Positions 26,037-35,472 of a stretch of 64,000 nt of DNA are shown here, piece after piece. Origin of the DNA: Pseudochelatococcus contaminans (GTDB lineage Bacteria; Pseudomonadota; Alphaproteobacteria; Rhizobiales; Beijerinckiaceae). Position 1 is the stretch's first letter. Each line of letters starts with the position of its first letter. The stretch is from positions 186,001-250,000 of the forward strand of contig NZ_JACICC010000005.1 in NCBI RefSeq assembly GCF_014195635.1, in the 5' to 3' direction. The notes under the pieces are model-generated. The model worked only from the letters and a program-made list of their open reading frames with translations, did no database searches and was not told where the DNA came from. Position numbers and translations under genes: made by a program.

Positions 26037-26895
26037 CGCCGAACGCCCGCCAGACCTCACGGCCTCGAACCTGACAATTGCCTATGGCAACGAGATCATC
26101 GTCGATGATCTGGCGCTGTCTATTCCAGGCCAGGCGTTCACGGCGCTTATCGGCCCGAACGGCAGCGGTAAATCCACCATCCTGCGCGCGCTCGCGGGGC
26201 TTCTCAATGTCGGAAACGGGGCGGTCATGCTCGATGGGCAGTCTATCGCCCGTCTGGGCGTCAAGGATCTTGCCCGGCGCATCGGCATGCTCGCTCAAGG
26301 GCCTGTTCCACCCGAGGGCCTTACCGTGCTTGATCTCGTGAAACAGGGTCGCTATCCGCATCGGTCACTGTTCGGCCGCTGGCGCCGCGAGGATGACGAC
26401 GCATGCGAAGAGGCCTTGCACCTGACCAACATGGAAGAACTACGCAACCGCGCGCTGGAAAGCCTCTCCGGCGGGCAGCGCCAGCGGGCATGGATCGCGA
26501 TGGCACTGGCGCAGGAAACACCAATTCTGTTGCTGGACGAGCCCACGACATTTCTCGATCTGGCGCATCAGATCGAGGTCATGGAACTGATCGCCGATCT
26601 TGTCGACCGGCGCGGCAAAACGATTGTAGCTGTTCTGCACGATCTCAATCAGGCTGCCCGCTACGCCGATTATATGGTGATGTTGAAAGCCGGATCTATC
26701 CTCGCCAAGGGCGACCCGAACGAGGTGATGACAGCATCAATGATCGAACGCGTCTTCGGAGTGGTAGGCAATATCGTTCCCGACCCTGTTACAGGCACGC
26801 CACTATGCATTCCCCTCGCACCACGGCGGGATAGAGCGCGCAACCGGACGGGTAATATGTTGCGTAGTGACAACAGTGGCGGACATTTAACATGA
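26023..26895 (+). CDS. Iron-siderophore ABC transporter ATPase, FecE/FhuC-like
   Basis: 290 residues. Walker A IGPNGSGKSTIL near residue 43, Q-loop region, signature LSGGQRQRAWIAMAL, Walker B ILLLDEPTTFLD, switch histidine in VAVLHDLNQAARYAD. Powers import of the ferric chelate through the two upstream permeases. The C-terminal 40 residues (PLAPRRDRARNRTGN) are a non-conserved tail. Last gene of the five-gene receptor/ABC operon; 279 bases without a gene separate it from the sigma factor. Confidence 0.92.
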   Translation: MSRPDAERPPDLTASNLTIAYGNEIIVDDLALSIPGQAFTALIGPNGSGKSTILRALAGLLNVGNGAVMLDGQSIARLGVKDLARRIGMLAQGPVPPEGLTVLDLVKQGRYPHRSLFGRWRREDDDACEEALHLTNMEELRNRALESLSGGQRQRAWIAMALAQETPILLLDEPTTFLDLAHQIEVMELIADLVDRRGKTIVAVLHDLNQAARYADYMVMLKAGSILAKGDPNEVMTASMIERVFGVVGNIVPDPVTGTPLCIPLAPRRDRARNRTGNMLRSDNSGGHLT

Positions 26896-27174
26896 CATCG
26901 CTCCCGTCGCATACTCAGCCGCTATCGACGCCAAGCCCACTGCAACAGAAAATTCCGATGAAAAACAAATGATAAAGCAGATGTGCAGGCCGGACTTCAG
27001 TTTTAGTCAGCACGGAGCATCCACACATCTGGATCTATTATAAACTGTTGCGATTGAACGACTTATTTCGCTTTGATAGCTTCATTGCATCTGCCGTGCA
27101 TGCTTCAAACTGTACAGGCAGCGACCGTCGATGTCCGATAGAGCGTCGCGGGTGGTTCTGGATATATCCCGGCA

Positions 27175-27729
27175 ATGCCAACACTGATCGCCTCTTCTCC
27201 CGGCTTGACTGACGTCGACAGCAACGAGCTGCTGAATCGCGCGATCGAAGCTCATTATGAAGAGATCGTCGCGGCTGTCGGGCGGCGCGGCCACTCGCGG
27301 GGCGCATCGCTTGATATTGTTCACGATCTCTACGTCAAGCTTGCCGCAAAGCCCGATGTGCTGCGCGAAAAGCGCTCGGTGCGAGCATTTCTCTGTCGGG
27401 CTGCCATCAATCTTGGCATAGACCGCTTCCGCCGGGAAAGCTTTGAGGCGCGGCTTTTCTCCGGTACCGAGCATGAAGCCCATGCGGTCGTTGCCGAGGG
27501 ACATGCGCCGGATCACGCGCTGGCGACGGAGGCACGGATCGCTATCCTGCGCGATGCAATCCGCGCGCTGCCACAGCGCCGCCGTGCGGCCTTCATCCTG
27601 CATAGGTTCCACCACCTCTCTCCCGACGAGATTGCCGTGAAGCTGGGAATAACCCGCAACATGGTGGACCGCCATCTGCGCCGCGCCCTCGCGCACTGCC
27701 TCGACTGCCTGATGCAAATCGACAACTAA
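27175..27729 (+). CDS. ECF RNA polymerase sigma factor, FecI-like
   Basis: 184 residues. Region 2 (IVHDLYVKLAAKPDVLREKR, RAFLCRAAINLGIDRFRRES) and region 4 (IRALPQRRRAAFILHRFHHL, SPDEIAVKLGITRNMVDRHL) match FecI-type ECF sigma factors that direct RNA polymerase to iron-uptake genes. The partner FecR normally follows directly; here it lies 2.5 kb downstream, beyond an unrelated SDR/LysR pair. Likely target is the receptor/ABC operon at 20599-26895. I could not identify a clear FecI-type promoter by eye. Confidence 0.88.
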   Translation: MPTLIASSPGLTDVDSNELLNRAIEAHYEEIVAAVGRRGHSRGASLDIVHDLYVKLAAKPDVLREKRSVRAFLCRAAINLGIDRFRRESFEARLFSGTEHEAHAVVAEGHAPDHALATEARIAILRDAIRALPQRRRAAFILHRFHHLSPDEIAVKLGITRNMVDRHLRRALAHCLDCLMQIDN

Positions 27730-27875
27730 ACGCGACTTCGGATGACTTCAGCGTTCGGAAGAGAGCGTAAAGGCGATGTCACCAGCATGTTCAGGTAGCC
27801 GCAGAAGTGCGATCCGCCGCATGGAATACGTGCCGCAGATCGCACCAGTCTGGCCGTCAGACGCAGGATGTGTGG

Positions 27876-28240
27876 TCACTCCTCGGCGGCAAATGTCTCC
27901 AGAGCCGCGTTGAGAGCGTTGATCGCCGCAGGAAACCCGCCATAGAGCGCCATTTGCCAGATGACCTCGGCAATCTCCTGCCGGCTCAACCCGGCTTTAC
28001 GGCCAGCTCTGATATTGATTTGTAATTGCGGGCGCGTTTGTCCGCCTTGTGCTGTCAGTGCGGCAATCGTTGCCAGATAGCGGTCGCGAAGCGCAAGGCC
28101 GGGACGGGCATATTGCCGACCCTAAGCAAAATCCACGACGCTCTCGGCCATGCCGGGCAGAAGATGCCCGTAGCGGCTTTCAAGCGTCTCCTCCACACCC
28201 GGATTGAGGTTTTCCGCCAACGCACGGCCGACATCTGTTG
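27876..28240 (-). pseudogene. Carboxymuconolactone decarboxylase-family pseudogene
   Basis: On the minus strand the frame gives VGRALAENLNPGVEETLESR...MAESVVDFA, then an in-frame TAG (28122-28124), then [20 protein letters not shown]...[20 protein letters not shown] ending at TGA 27876-27878. Both halves match the family (alkylhydroperoxidase D-like/PcaC-like) and keep one frame, so a single Tyr-to-amber change broke the gene. The N-terminus also seems cut near the end of the neighbouring SDR gene. Too fragmented to work unless the stop is read through. Confidence 0.75.
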
Positions 28241-28249
28241 TGTCGCACC

Positions 28250-29011
28250 TCAAAGCCGAAGCCCTCCAAGCGTGAAACCGCCATCGACCGTGATTTCCTG
28301 CCCGGTTACAAAGGCTGCGTCGTCGGACATAAGCCATGCCACGGTGCCGGCAATATCGTCAGGCGCTCCGTTTCTTCGCAGCGGCGTATGTTCGGCAAGT
28401 TTTGCCAGTAGTGCAGGATCAGAAATATCTTCGGCCATCGGCGTCAGGATGATGCCGGGATTGATGGCATTGACCCGGACACCGCGAGGCCCCTGCTCCA
28501 CGGCAAGGGTGCGCATCAGCGCAAGGAGCGCGCCTTTCGTGCTGGCATAAGCACCGACCCAGGGCATCACACCACCCGCAGTCCACGACGCATTGATGAG
28601 GATCGCGCCGTTTTTGATCGCGGGCAGGCAATGCTTGATCGTCAGGAACGTACCTTTGAGGTTGATGTCGATCAGGGCATCGAAATCATCGGTTTCGGTT
28701 TCTGCCAATGGCTTGATGTTTCCCAATATGCCGGCATTGGCGAAAAGGCCATCGATGCTTCCAAACCGGGTCAGCGCCTGCGCGACTGCTGCCGACACCT
28801 CTTCATTGCGAGATATGTCGCAGGTAATGGCCAAGGCTTTGCCCCCGGCGCTTTCTATCTCCGCCGTCAGTTCTTCCAAAGGCGCGGGCCGTCTGCCGAT
28901 GAGCACGAGTTGTGCTCCCTCCTGCGCCAGGCGCAGAGAGGCGGCGCGCCCCATTCCTGTGCCTGCTCCTGTGACGAGAATGGTTTTTCCGCTGAAACGC
29001 GATTGCGACAC
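28250..29011 (-). CDS. Short-chain dehydrogenase/reductase (SDR)
   Basis: 253 residues. Classical SDR: TGAGTGMGRA cofactor loop near residue 15, IGRRPAPL after strand two (NADP-type arginines), NAGI near residue 90, active-site YASTK near residue 155 and C-terminal FVTGQEITVDGGFTLGG. Substrate unknown. Divergent from the LysR gene at 29113 with a 101-base gap, so probably under its control; the broken decarboxylase gene directly downstream was probably its operon partner. Confidence 0.9.
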   Translation of the reverse strand: MSQSRFSGKTILVTGAGTGMGRAASLRLAQEGAQLVLIGRRPAPLEELTAEIESAGGKALAITCDISRNEEVSAAVAQALTRFGSIDGLFANAGILGNIKPLAETETDDFDALIDINLKGTFLTIKHCLPAIKNGAILINASWTAGGVMPWVGAYASTKGALLALMRTLAVEQGPRGVRVNAINPGIILTPMAEDISDPALLAKLAEHTPLRRNGAPDDIAGTVAWLMSDDAAFVTGQEITVDGGFTLGGLRL

Positions 29012-29112
29012 GTCTTGCTCCTTAGGCTGATGGCGTCACAAGCGTTGTAATCCATCGCATTTTTCATGATAATTTGCGGATGATTGTGATGACTTGAAAG
29101 AAAAACTATCGA

Positions 29113-30000
29113 ATGGACATCTTCCGCGCCATGCAGGCTTTCGTTGCGGCGGTACAGACTGGCTCCATGACCGCCGCCGCCGCGCAACTCGGCGTGTCGC
29201 CGGCCATGGTCGGCCAGCATGTCGCCGCGCTCGAAGAACGGTTAGGCACGCGCCTTCTCAACCGCACAACCCGCCGCCAGCACCTGACAGATTTCGGCGC
29301 AAGCTATTTCGAGCAGTGCCGGGATATTCTCGATCGGGTCGCGCTTGCAGAACGAGAAGCCGAAACATTGCACGCAGCGCCGCGCGGCAACCTGCGGATC
29401 ACCACACCCACGACATTCGGGGCTGAAGCGCTGATGCCGGCATTGAAACGCTACCGCGAGGCAGCCCCTGACGTGACGCTGGATGTGGTTCTGACGGACC
29501 GGAATGTCGATCTCGTGGAAGAAGGCTTCGACGTTGCCTTTCGCATCGGCACGCTTCCGGACAGCCGGCTGATTGCGCGCCCGCTCATGCCATACAGGAT
29601 GATGATCTGCGCATCGCCAGACTACCTGAGCCGTCGTGGCACGCCTGAACATCCAGAGCAGTTGAGCACGCATGAGACAGTCGGATTCACTCGGGCATCG
29701 AGATCGCGCTGGCGGCTTTCGAGAGGCGATGAAACCGTGGAGATTACCCCTTCGTGTTCCGTCACCGTGAACAGCGGTCAGGCGCTTCGGACGGCAGCGC
29801 GCGCGGGTCTGGGGATCATCATGCAGCCTGCCATTCTGCTTAGCTCTGATGTCGAGGCCGGTCATCTCATACAGTTATTGCCTGATTGGCATATGGGGCA
29901 ACGTCCGATGTCACTGCTGTATTATCGCGATCAGCGCATGACGCCACGTCTGCGCAGCTTCATATCTTTTGCCACGGAGGAATTTGGGGCGAATACATAA
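29113..30000 (+). CDS. LysR-family transcriptional regulator
   Basis: 295 residues. N-terminal winged helix (MQAFVAAVQTGSMTAAAAQL, MVGQHVAALEERLGTRLLNR) and a C-terminal effector domain (GNLRITTPTTFGAEALMPAL, VDVAFRIG-like strand, VNSGQALRTAARAGLGI). Divergent from the SDR and decarboxylase remnant, which it probably regulates. This pair interrupts the usual sigma-FecR gene order. Confidence 0.9.
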   Translation: MDIFRAMQAFVAAVQTGSMTAAAAQLGVSPAMVGQHVAALEERLGTRLLNRTTRRQHLTDFGASYFEQCRDILDRVALAEREAETLHAAPRGNLRITTPTTFGAEALMPALKRYREAAPDVTLDVVLTDRNVDLVEEGFDVAFRIGTLPDSRLIARPLMPYRMMICASPDYLSRRGTPEHPEQLSTHETVGFTRASRSRWRLSRGDETVEITPSCSVTVNSGQALRTAARAGLGIIMQPAILLSSDVEAGHLIQLLPDWHMGQRPMSLLYYRDQRMTPRLRSFISFATEEFGANT

Positions 30001-30205
30001 AATCGCAAATGCTTGTTGGCGAGCAGCGGAAATCCTGTCGCGCCGACGATGTGGCCGCTTAGCCGCAATGCCCTATCTTGTGATAACGCTGCTCGACTGG
30101 TTTTGACGGTTTCCAACATCAAACCTGCCGGGAACTGGTATAGATGTCCCAAATCCGCTAGCAGGTTCGTCTATTAAGTGAGACTTGAGTATTTTGGGAA
30201 TTCCG

Positions 30206-31159
30206 ATGCCGGACAAGTCAGCGATCCGCGCCCGGCGCAAGCGCCATGAAGAAGCCGCAGGGTGGATTTTACGCAACCGTGAGGCCGAGCGATCCGCTGC
30301 GGACGAGGCAGCCTTTCAGTCGTGGCTGAATAGCGACCCAGAAAACGTTCGTGCCTATCGCGCGGCGGAACTCCTGATGGGTGAAGCCGGGGCGGCCATC
30401 GCATCTGATCCCACGTTGCGGGATATGGCCGTCAAACCGCGCACTGTGGCCAAGCCCGCCGTTGCTATCTTGCTGGCAGCAGCCGTAACCGGAGCAATGT
30501 TCATCGCCGCCGATGGGCCAATGCGCCTGCGGGCCGATGCCATATCCGGAACCGGGGAAATGCCCGTTCTCACGCTCGCGGACGGTTCGACAGTTCAGCT
30601 CAACGCATCCTCGGCCATCGCCTATGATTACAGCGGCAATAATCGGGTCGTGCGGCTTCTGCGCGGCCAAGCCTACTTCGAAGTTGCTCACGATCCGACA
30701 CGCCCCTTCAGCGTCGACGCCGGCGACACCCGCATCACCGCGCTAGGCACCGCGTTCGATGTCCGTCTCGGCCAGACGGAAACAGACGTGACGGTTACGG
30801 AAAATGCTGTGCTGGTGACCTTCAAACACACGGAAAAGCCGCCTGTTCGTGTCGCAGAGGGAGAGCGACTGGCTTACGATCCCGCAACCGGCGTCAGCCA
30901 GGTGAACCCCGACGACGATCTGGCGGCAGTTGCATGGCAGCGCGGGCAACTTGTTGTCGACAACGCACCGCTGTCAAAAATAGTCGAGGAAATCAACCGT
31001 CACTTTTCCGGACATATCGTAATCGCAGGCAAGGACGTGTCGCAAAGGCGCGTCAGCGGCACGCTCGCCGTTTCCGATACAAATGCCGCACTGGTCTACC
31101 TGGAACAAGCGCTCCAAATCAAAGCGCAAAGGATCGGCCCGCTCATCATCATCCGCTGA
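30206..31159 (+). CDS. FecR-family anti-sigma/signal transducer
   Basis: 317 residues from the ATG at 30206 (TGGGAA upstream; a TTG at 30185 is in frame). N-terminal cytoplasmic anti-sigma segment (AAGWILRNREAERSAADEAA, FQSWLNSDPENVRAYRAAE), one membrane helix near residue 90 (AVAILLAAAVTGAMFIAA), the periplasmic FecR domain (LTLADGSTVQLNASSAIAYD, GTAFDVR) and a C-terminal STN-like domain that contacts the receptor. Relays receptor occupancy to the ECF sigma factor. Separated from its sigma gene by 2.5 kb; an IS21 element starts 98 bases after its stop. Confidence 0.9.
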   Translation: MPDKSAIRARRKRHEEAAGWILRNREAERSAADEAAFQSWLNSDPENVRAYRAAELLMGEAGAAIASDPTLRDMAVKPRTVAKPAVAILLAAAVTGAMFIAADGPMRLRADAISGTGEMPVLTLADGSTVQLNASSAIAYDYSGNNRVVRLLRGQAYFEVAHDPTRPFSVDAGDTRITALGTAFDVRLGQTETDVTVTENAVLVTFKHTEKPPVRVAEGERLAYDPATGVSQVNPDDDLAAVAWQRGQLVVDNAPLSKIVEEINRHFSGHIVIAGKDVSQRRVSGTLAVSDTNAALVYLEQALQIKAQRIGPLIIIR

Positions 31160-31257
31160 AGGCTATGCATGACTCGGATGTAAAGGTGCCTCACCCCCTC
31201 TTCCATGAAGTGTCCAACTAGTGGTTGCTAAGTTCCCGCGGTGAACAGACGCTTTGC

Positions 31258-31282
31258 TGTTGAATGTCGCTGAGAACTGACC
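31258..31282 (+). repeat. Left terminal inverted repeat of the IS21 element
   Basis: Begins TGTTGAATGTCGC and ends GAACTGACC; identical over 25 bases to the reverse complement of 33733-33757. A second GAGAACTGACC copy follows at about 31296-31306. Confidence 0.9.
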
Positions 31283-31330
31283 GGGGTTTGTCATCGAGAA
31301 CTGACCCACCCTTCGGTTATGTTCTGCGGG

Positions 31331-32134
31331 TCATGTCTGGGTCAATGCATTTGAGGCTCCCTTCTTTGGTTTGGCGGCCGCGGTGCTGGCCCTGAATCTG
31401 AAGCTGTCGTTTCCGGTTTCCAGAATGTGGCAGCGATGGGTGAGGCGGTCGAGCAGCGCAGTAGTCATTTTGGCATCGCCGAAGACCGTGGCCCATTCGG
31501 CGAAGCTGAGATTGGTGGTGATGACAACGCTTGTGCGCTCGTAGAGCCTGCTCAGCAGATGGAAGAGCAGCGCCCCGCCCGAGGCGCTGAAGGGCAGATA
31601 TCCAAGCTCATCCAGGATCATCAGATCAAGGCGTGTCAGGTTCTCAGCGATCTGCCCGGCCTTGCCGCGCATCTTTTCCTGCTCAAGGGCATTGACCAGT
31701 TCGACGGTCGAGAAGAAGCGCACCTTTTTGCGATGGTGTTCGATGGCCTGGATGCCGAAGGCGGTCGCGACATGCGATTTCCCCGTGCCGGGGCCTCGGA
31801 TCAATACGACATTCTGGGCGCCATCAAGGAAGTCACACCGGTGGAGTTGCCGCACCAGGGGCTCGTTTACATCACTGGCAGCGAAGTCGAAGCCCAACAG
31901 ATCTTTATAGGCGGGGAAGCGGGCGATCTTCAGGTGATAGGCGATTGAGCGGACCTCACGTTCAGCCATTTCGGCTTTCAGAAGCTGCGAGAGCATTGGC
32001 ACTGCAGCCTCAAAAGCAGGTGCGCCTTGCTCCACAAGGTCGGCAACGGCTTGCGCCATCCCGTGCAATTTCAGGCTCTTGAGCATGATGACAATGGCAG
32101 CTCTGGCAGGATCATGACGCATGTCGCGCACCAT
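31331..32134 (-). CDS. istB: IS21 helper ATPase IstB
   Basis: 267 residues. AAA+ ATPase that assists the IstA transposase: IstB-type N-terminal helices, P-loop [11 protein letters not shown] near residue 115, Walker [14 protein letters not shown] and sensor segment [17 protein letters not shown]. Its start overlaps the end of istA by about 20 bases, the normal translational coupling of the family; an ATG at 32122 is an alternative start. Intact. Confidence 0.92.
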   Translation of the reverse strand: MVRDMRHDPARAAIVIMLKSLKLHGMAQAVADLVEQGAPAFEAAVPMLSQLLKAEMAEREVRSIAYHLKIARFPAYKDLLGFDFAASDVNEPLVRQLHRCDFLDGAQNVVLIRGPGTGKSHVATAFGIQAIEHHRKKVRFFSTVELVNALEQEKMRGKAGQIAENLTRLDLMILDELGYLPFSASGGALLFHLLSRLYERTSVVITTNLSFAEWATVFGDAKMTTALLDRLTHRCHILETGNDSFRFRASTAAAKPKKGASNALTQT

Positions 32135-33644
32135 TCAATTGGAGGCGCAGGCCGTCATACCGTGCGACATTGGCTTTTGGTTCTTCCCGAAGCGCCAGAG
32201 CCCGCGGCGGATCCAGATCAGGCGTTGCAATGGGTCCGTCATCCACCAGGCGATGCAAAAGATTAAGCACATGGGTTTTGGTCGGCACGCCGGCCTCAAG
32301 CGCCATTTCGACGGCGGCCAGGACATCATGCTCGTCATGCTGCAGCACAAGCGCCAGGATCTCAGCCATTTCCCGGTCTCCGCCGCGCTGCTTGAGCAGA
32401 TGCTGCTGAAGTAGCCGGAAGGCTTCTGGCATCTCGGCAAACGGGGCGCCGTTGCGCAAGGCGCCAGGCTTGCGTTGGATCACCGTGAGATAGTGCCGCC
32501 AATCGTAAACCGTGCGAGACAGCGCGTGATGGGCGCGCTCAATGACCCGATTATGCTCGCACAGGATCTGCCCCTCAGCCGCGATGACAATTTTCTCTGG
32601 GTAGACCCGCAGGCTGACCGGATGGTTCGCAAACGAGGCGGCAACGCTGTAGCGGGCACGTTCAAACGTTACCAGACAGGTCGGGGAGACGCGCTTGCCA
32701 TGTTCGATGAACCCATCAAATGCGGGGGGAAGGGCCATCAGCGCCTCCCTCTCCGCTTCCCAGATATCGGCGATCGTGCCCGGCAAGGTGCCGTGCGGCG
32801 TCTCATGCCAAAGACGAACAGAATTCTCCTCCAACCAGGTGTTCAAGCTTGCCAGATCCGCAAAGGCCGGCATTGTCTGCCAGAGCTGGTTCCGGCCATC
32901 CTGAACGTTCTTCTCTACTTGCCTCTTTTCCCAGCCCGCAGCCCGGTTGCAGAAGTCGGGATCAAAGACATAATGGCTGGCCATCGCCATAAAGTGCAGG
33001 TTGACCTACCGGTCCTTGCCGACCAGCACCTTGTCGACAGCTGTCTTCATGTTGTCATAGATGCCGCGGCCGGGCACACCGCCGAAGACGCGGAACCCGT
33101 GCCAGTGGGCGTCGAATAGCATCTCATGCGTCTGCAGCAGATAAGCCCGCAGCAGGAAAGCACGACTGTGTGCGAGCTTGATGTGGGCAACCTGCAGTTT
33201 CGTGCGAACCCCGCCGATCAGAGCACAGTTCTCACTCCAGTCGAACTGGAAAGCCTCCCCCGGCGCAAAGGCCAGGGGCACGAAGACGCCGCGACCAATG
33301 GACTGCTCATCGCGCAACCGATCCGCGCGCCAGGAGCGGGCGAAGGCCGCAACCCGCTCATACGAGCCGCCATATCCCAGTGCAGAAAGGTCCTTGTAGA
33401 GCAGCTTCACCGTCTTACGTTGCTTGCGCGGCTTACGTGCTTCTCGCAGCAACCAGCCCGAAAGCTTCTCCGCAAACGGATCCAGCTTGCTCCGGCGCTC
33501 AGGGATACGGAACTTCGGCGTGACGTCGCCGGAGCGCAGATACTTCCGGATCGTGTTCCGCGACAGCCCGGTTCGGCGCGCAATCTCGCGAATGGAAAGT
33601 TTGTCACGCAACGCCCATCGCCGGATGACACTCAAAAAAGCCAT
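32112..33644 (-). pseudogene. istA: IS21 transposase IstA with in-frame amber codon
   Basis: Start ATG at 33644 with GGAG eight bases upstream. N-terminal helix-turn-helix (KLSIREIARRTGLSRNTIRK) and DDE-domain pieces (FQFDWSE; YDNMKTAVDK) lie before a TAG at 33006-33008; the remaining half (VNLHFMAMASHYVFDP, then the catalytic-Glu region VEKNVQ) continues in the same frame to 32112. In relatives this spot reads GKDRQVN, so a CAG-to-TAG transition is the likely lesion. The acidic residues are split between the two parts, so no active transposase is expected. Confidence 0.88.
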
Positions 33645-33732
33645 GTCGATCACTCCATTGCCCCCTGCCTGATGCAGTCGGGGCGAGCCAATCACATGGG
33701 TCAATTCTCAATGAAAATTTCCGCAATACCCG

Positions 33733-33757
33733 GGTCAGTTCTCAGCGACATTCAACA
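33733..33757 (-). repeat. Right terminal inverted repeat of the IS21 element
   Basis: Reverse complement of the left end over 25 bases, ending ...ACATTCAACA on the plus strand. A diverged second copy (GGGTCAATTCTCAATG) lies just inside, near 33698-33713. Confidence 0.88.
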
Positions 33758-33913
33758 GCGGATAAGATAGCTCATCAGGAGCCCCCCTTGCCGTCAAAAC
33801 CTGAACAGCAAGGAATTACTCAATATCGGCAATAAGTTGATTAAGTCCCAATCCTAGACCGGGGATGTGTTCATATTGAGCCACATCCCCGAGCTAACTT
33901 CCAGATATTGCGG

Positions 33914-35014
33914 TCACGCAGCTCGCAGGGCGTCAGTCACATCACCCGCCCTGCTGGTGAGACGGTCGAGCGGAATAATGCGCGGCGCATCCACACCGGA
34001 CAGCGACGCGAGATCAATGCTGATAAAGTTGAGGCCACTGTAATCGCGAACATAAAACTGCTTGCGATCAAGGTCGCTCATGATGGTCCAGCATGTATAT
34101 TCTGTTTGATAAGGCGCGTTATTGTCCCCAAGCCCCTGAACCTCAATACCGCAGGCATCTTCCCCGGGGAGGTCGATGGTCACGCCACGCGGACGATCGA
34201 AATTGTTCATGATATGCGACAACGTGCACACCGCAGTATCGGGACTGGCGGCCTTTTCGGCAAACTGCGTGTAATAGACAGCGCGGACAAAACGCCCGAC
34301 CGAGGTGTTCGAGGATGGCAGCCCTGCCGTCGCGATGCCCGAATCCGGCTGGCTTACCTGCAAGGAGCCAAACGTCGCGCTTGAACGATCGACATTGTTG
34401 AGGAAGGTATAATTGCCGAGATTAGTCAGATGCCAGTCGAATACCGGGCCATTGGTCATTACCCCAACCGGATTGTCGAACAGATGCATGACGCCCTTGT
34501 GGAACTCGATCACAAGCCCCGCGCCTGACGGATCATGCACGACGTAGTGAAATGGTGACACAGTACCGCCCAGCACCTTCAGCGGCTCTAGCAGCACCGG
34601 CTGTTTCTCGATGGCGGTCCGGACCTCGGCGACCGTGGTGAAGCTACCAAGAATCCATGCCCCCAGATCGGATGCCGCAAGAGCGGCGCGGGTCATCTGC
34701 GAGGACTGAGCGCCAGCGGCGGACGGGTACGCCAACAGGCTGAAGGTCAGTCCCACATCGTTCAGACCCTCTATAACCTTCAGATCTTCAGGCTTTATCT
34801 GGTCCGCCGCCGTCGGCATCCGGTCCGGCATGGTGATGGCGATGACGTCGTGCAGACGCTGGTAGGCAACCTCCGGATGGCCCTCAACGCGGGATGAGCA
34901 CTGTGCGCCTTTCGGGAGCAGAGCAAGCTGGTATGGCAAAGCCACGGTTAGTTCCATTGTCCGCCCGAAATAAGCCTTGCCAGCGGCATCCTTGTAGACA
35001 AGTGACGTACACAT
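33914..35014 (-). CDS. Choloylglycine hydrolase-family (linear amide C-N) hydrolase
   Basis: 366 residues from the ATG at 35014, chosen because GGAGAG lies eight bases upstream and the start exposes Cys2 (MCTSLVY), the N-terminal nucleophile. Arg18 in FGRTMEL and an Asn in VMTNGPVFDWHLTNL fit the Ntn-hydrolase pattern of bile-salt hydrolase/penicillin V acylase; Glu replaces the usual Asp21. No signal peptide once the start is corrected. It cleaves an amide bond; bile salts, penicillin V or acyl-homoserine lactones are family substrates. It stands alone between an IS21 element and an IS5 remnant, behind an AT-rich leader, so acquisition by transfer is plausible. Confidence 0.87.
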   Translation of the reverse strand: MCTSLVYKDAAGKAYFGRTMELTVALPYQLALLPKGAQCSSRVEGHPEVAYQRLHDVIAITMPDRMPTAADQIKPEDLKVIEGLNDVGLTFSLLAYPSAAGAQSSQMTRAALAASDLGAWILGSFTTVAEVRTAIEKQPVLLEPLKVLGGTVSPFHYVVHDPSGAGLVIEFHKGVMHLFDNPVGVMTNGPVFDWHLTNLGNYTFLNNVDRSSATFGSLQVSQPDSGIATAGLPSSNTSVGRFVRAVYYTQFAEKAASPDTAVCTLSHIMNNFDRPRGVTIDLPGEDACGIEVQGLGDNNAPYQTEYTCWTIMSDLDRKQFYVRDYSGLNFISIDLASLSGVDAPRIIPLDRLTSRAGDVTDALRAA

Positions 35015-35472
35015 ACCTGTATCTCTCCCGATCGGATAAAATTCCAGGGCAACGCCACGGCGGCGCTCCCATATGCGAAGTTGCATAGCTATGAATATAT
35101 GTTTTTCGGTAAATTTCTAATGACTATGACATGATTGTGCGTTGAAATTGCGATTCGCATAAATTTTATGTCAAGATTTTAATTATTAATATTGTAGATA
35201 TACTTATTTTGCAAAGACGATGGTTCATACAATGATATTGACCTCATTTATTCATAATCAGAATAAATATTAGGGTGCATTTTTTAAAAAATTTATCATA
35301 TTGGTTGGGCTATATAATTTTATAGATGCCAGAAAGCGCTGTTTATCGCGATTAACTTATTATTTTCGCTGTTTCTGTTCGTGCTATGAACCGATCGTCC
35401 ATCGATGAAAGTCACGTTATGCGGGACGTGTTGCCTTATGGCGCTTTGCACTCTTACGAATAATTTTTTCAT
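35015..35472. other. AT-rich intergenic island upstream of the amide hydrolase
   Basis: About 450 bases with base composition far more AT-rich than the rest of the window, especially 35090-35400 (long A/T runs such as TTTTTTAAAAAATTTATC). It must contain the promoter of the amide hydrolase. I see no gene, clear repeat array or replication-origin motif. It ends at a decayed IS5-type transposase. Confidence 0.6.

Larger units (their letters stand above)
31258..33757 (-). mobile_element. IS21-family insertion sequence (2.5 kb, istA broken)
   Basis: Bounded by 25-base identical terminal inverted repeats starting TGTTGAATGTCGC, at 31258-31282 and 33733-33757. Inside lie istA and istB on the minus strand. 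Extra internal copies of the GAGAACTGACC motif occur near both ends, as in IS21 multiple terminal repeats. The flanks share no direct repeat beyond the dinucleotide GC, so no target-site duplication is visible. istA carries an in-frame TAG, so the copy is probably immobile on its own. Confidence 0.92.

Noticed and set aside
28122-33008. Two in-frame TAG codons as a sign of amber recoding
   Set aside because: The other genes here do not need internal TAG read-through, and both affected genes are of types that decay readily. Simple nonsense mutation is enough.
35087-35460. AT-rich stretch as a replication origin or plasmid partition site
   Set aside because: No iterons, DnaA-box series, repABC genes or partition genes are nearby. 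A transferred promoter region explains it better.
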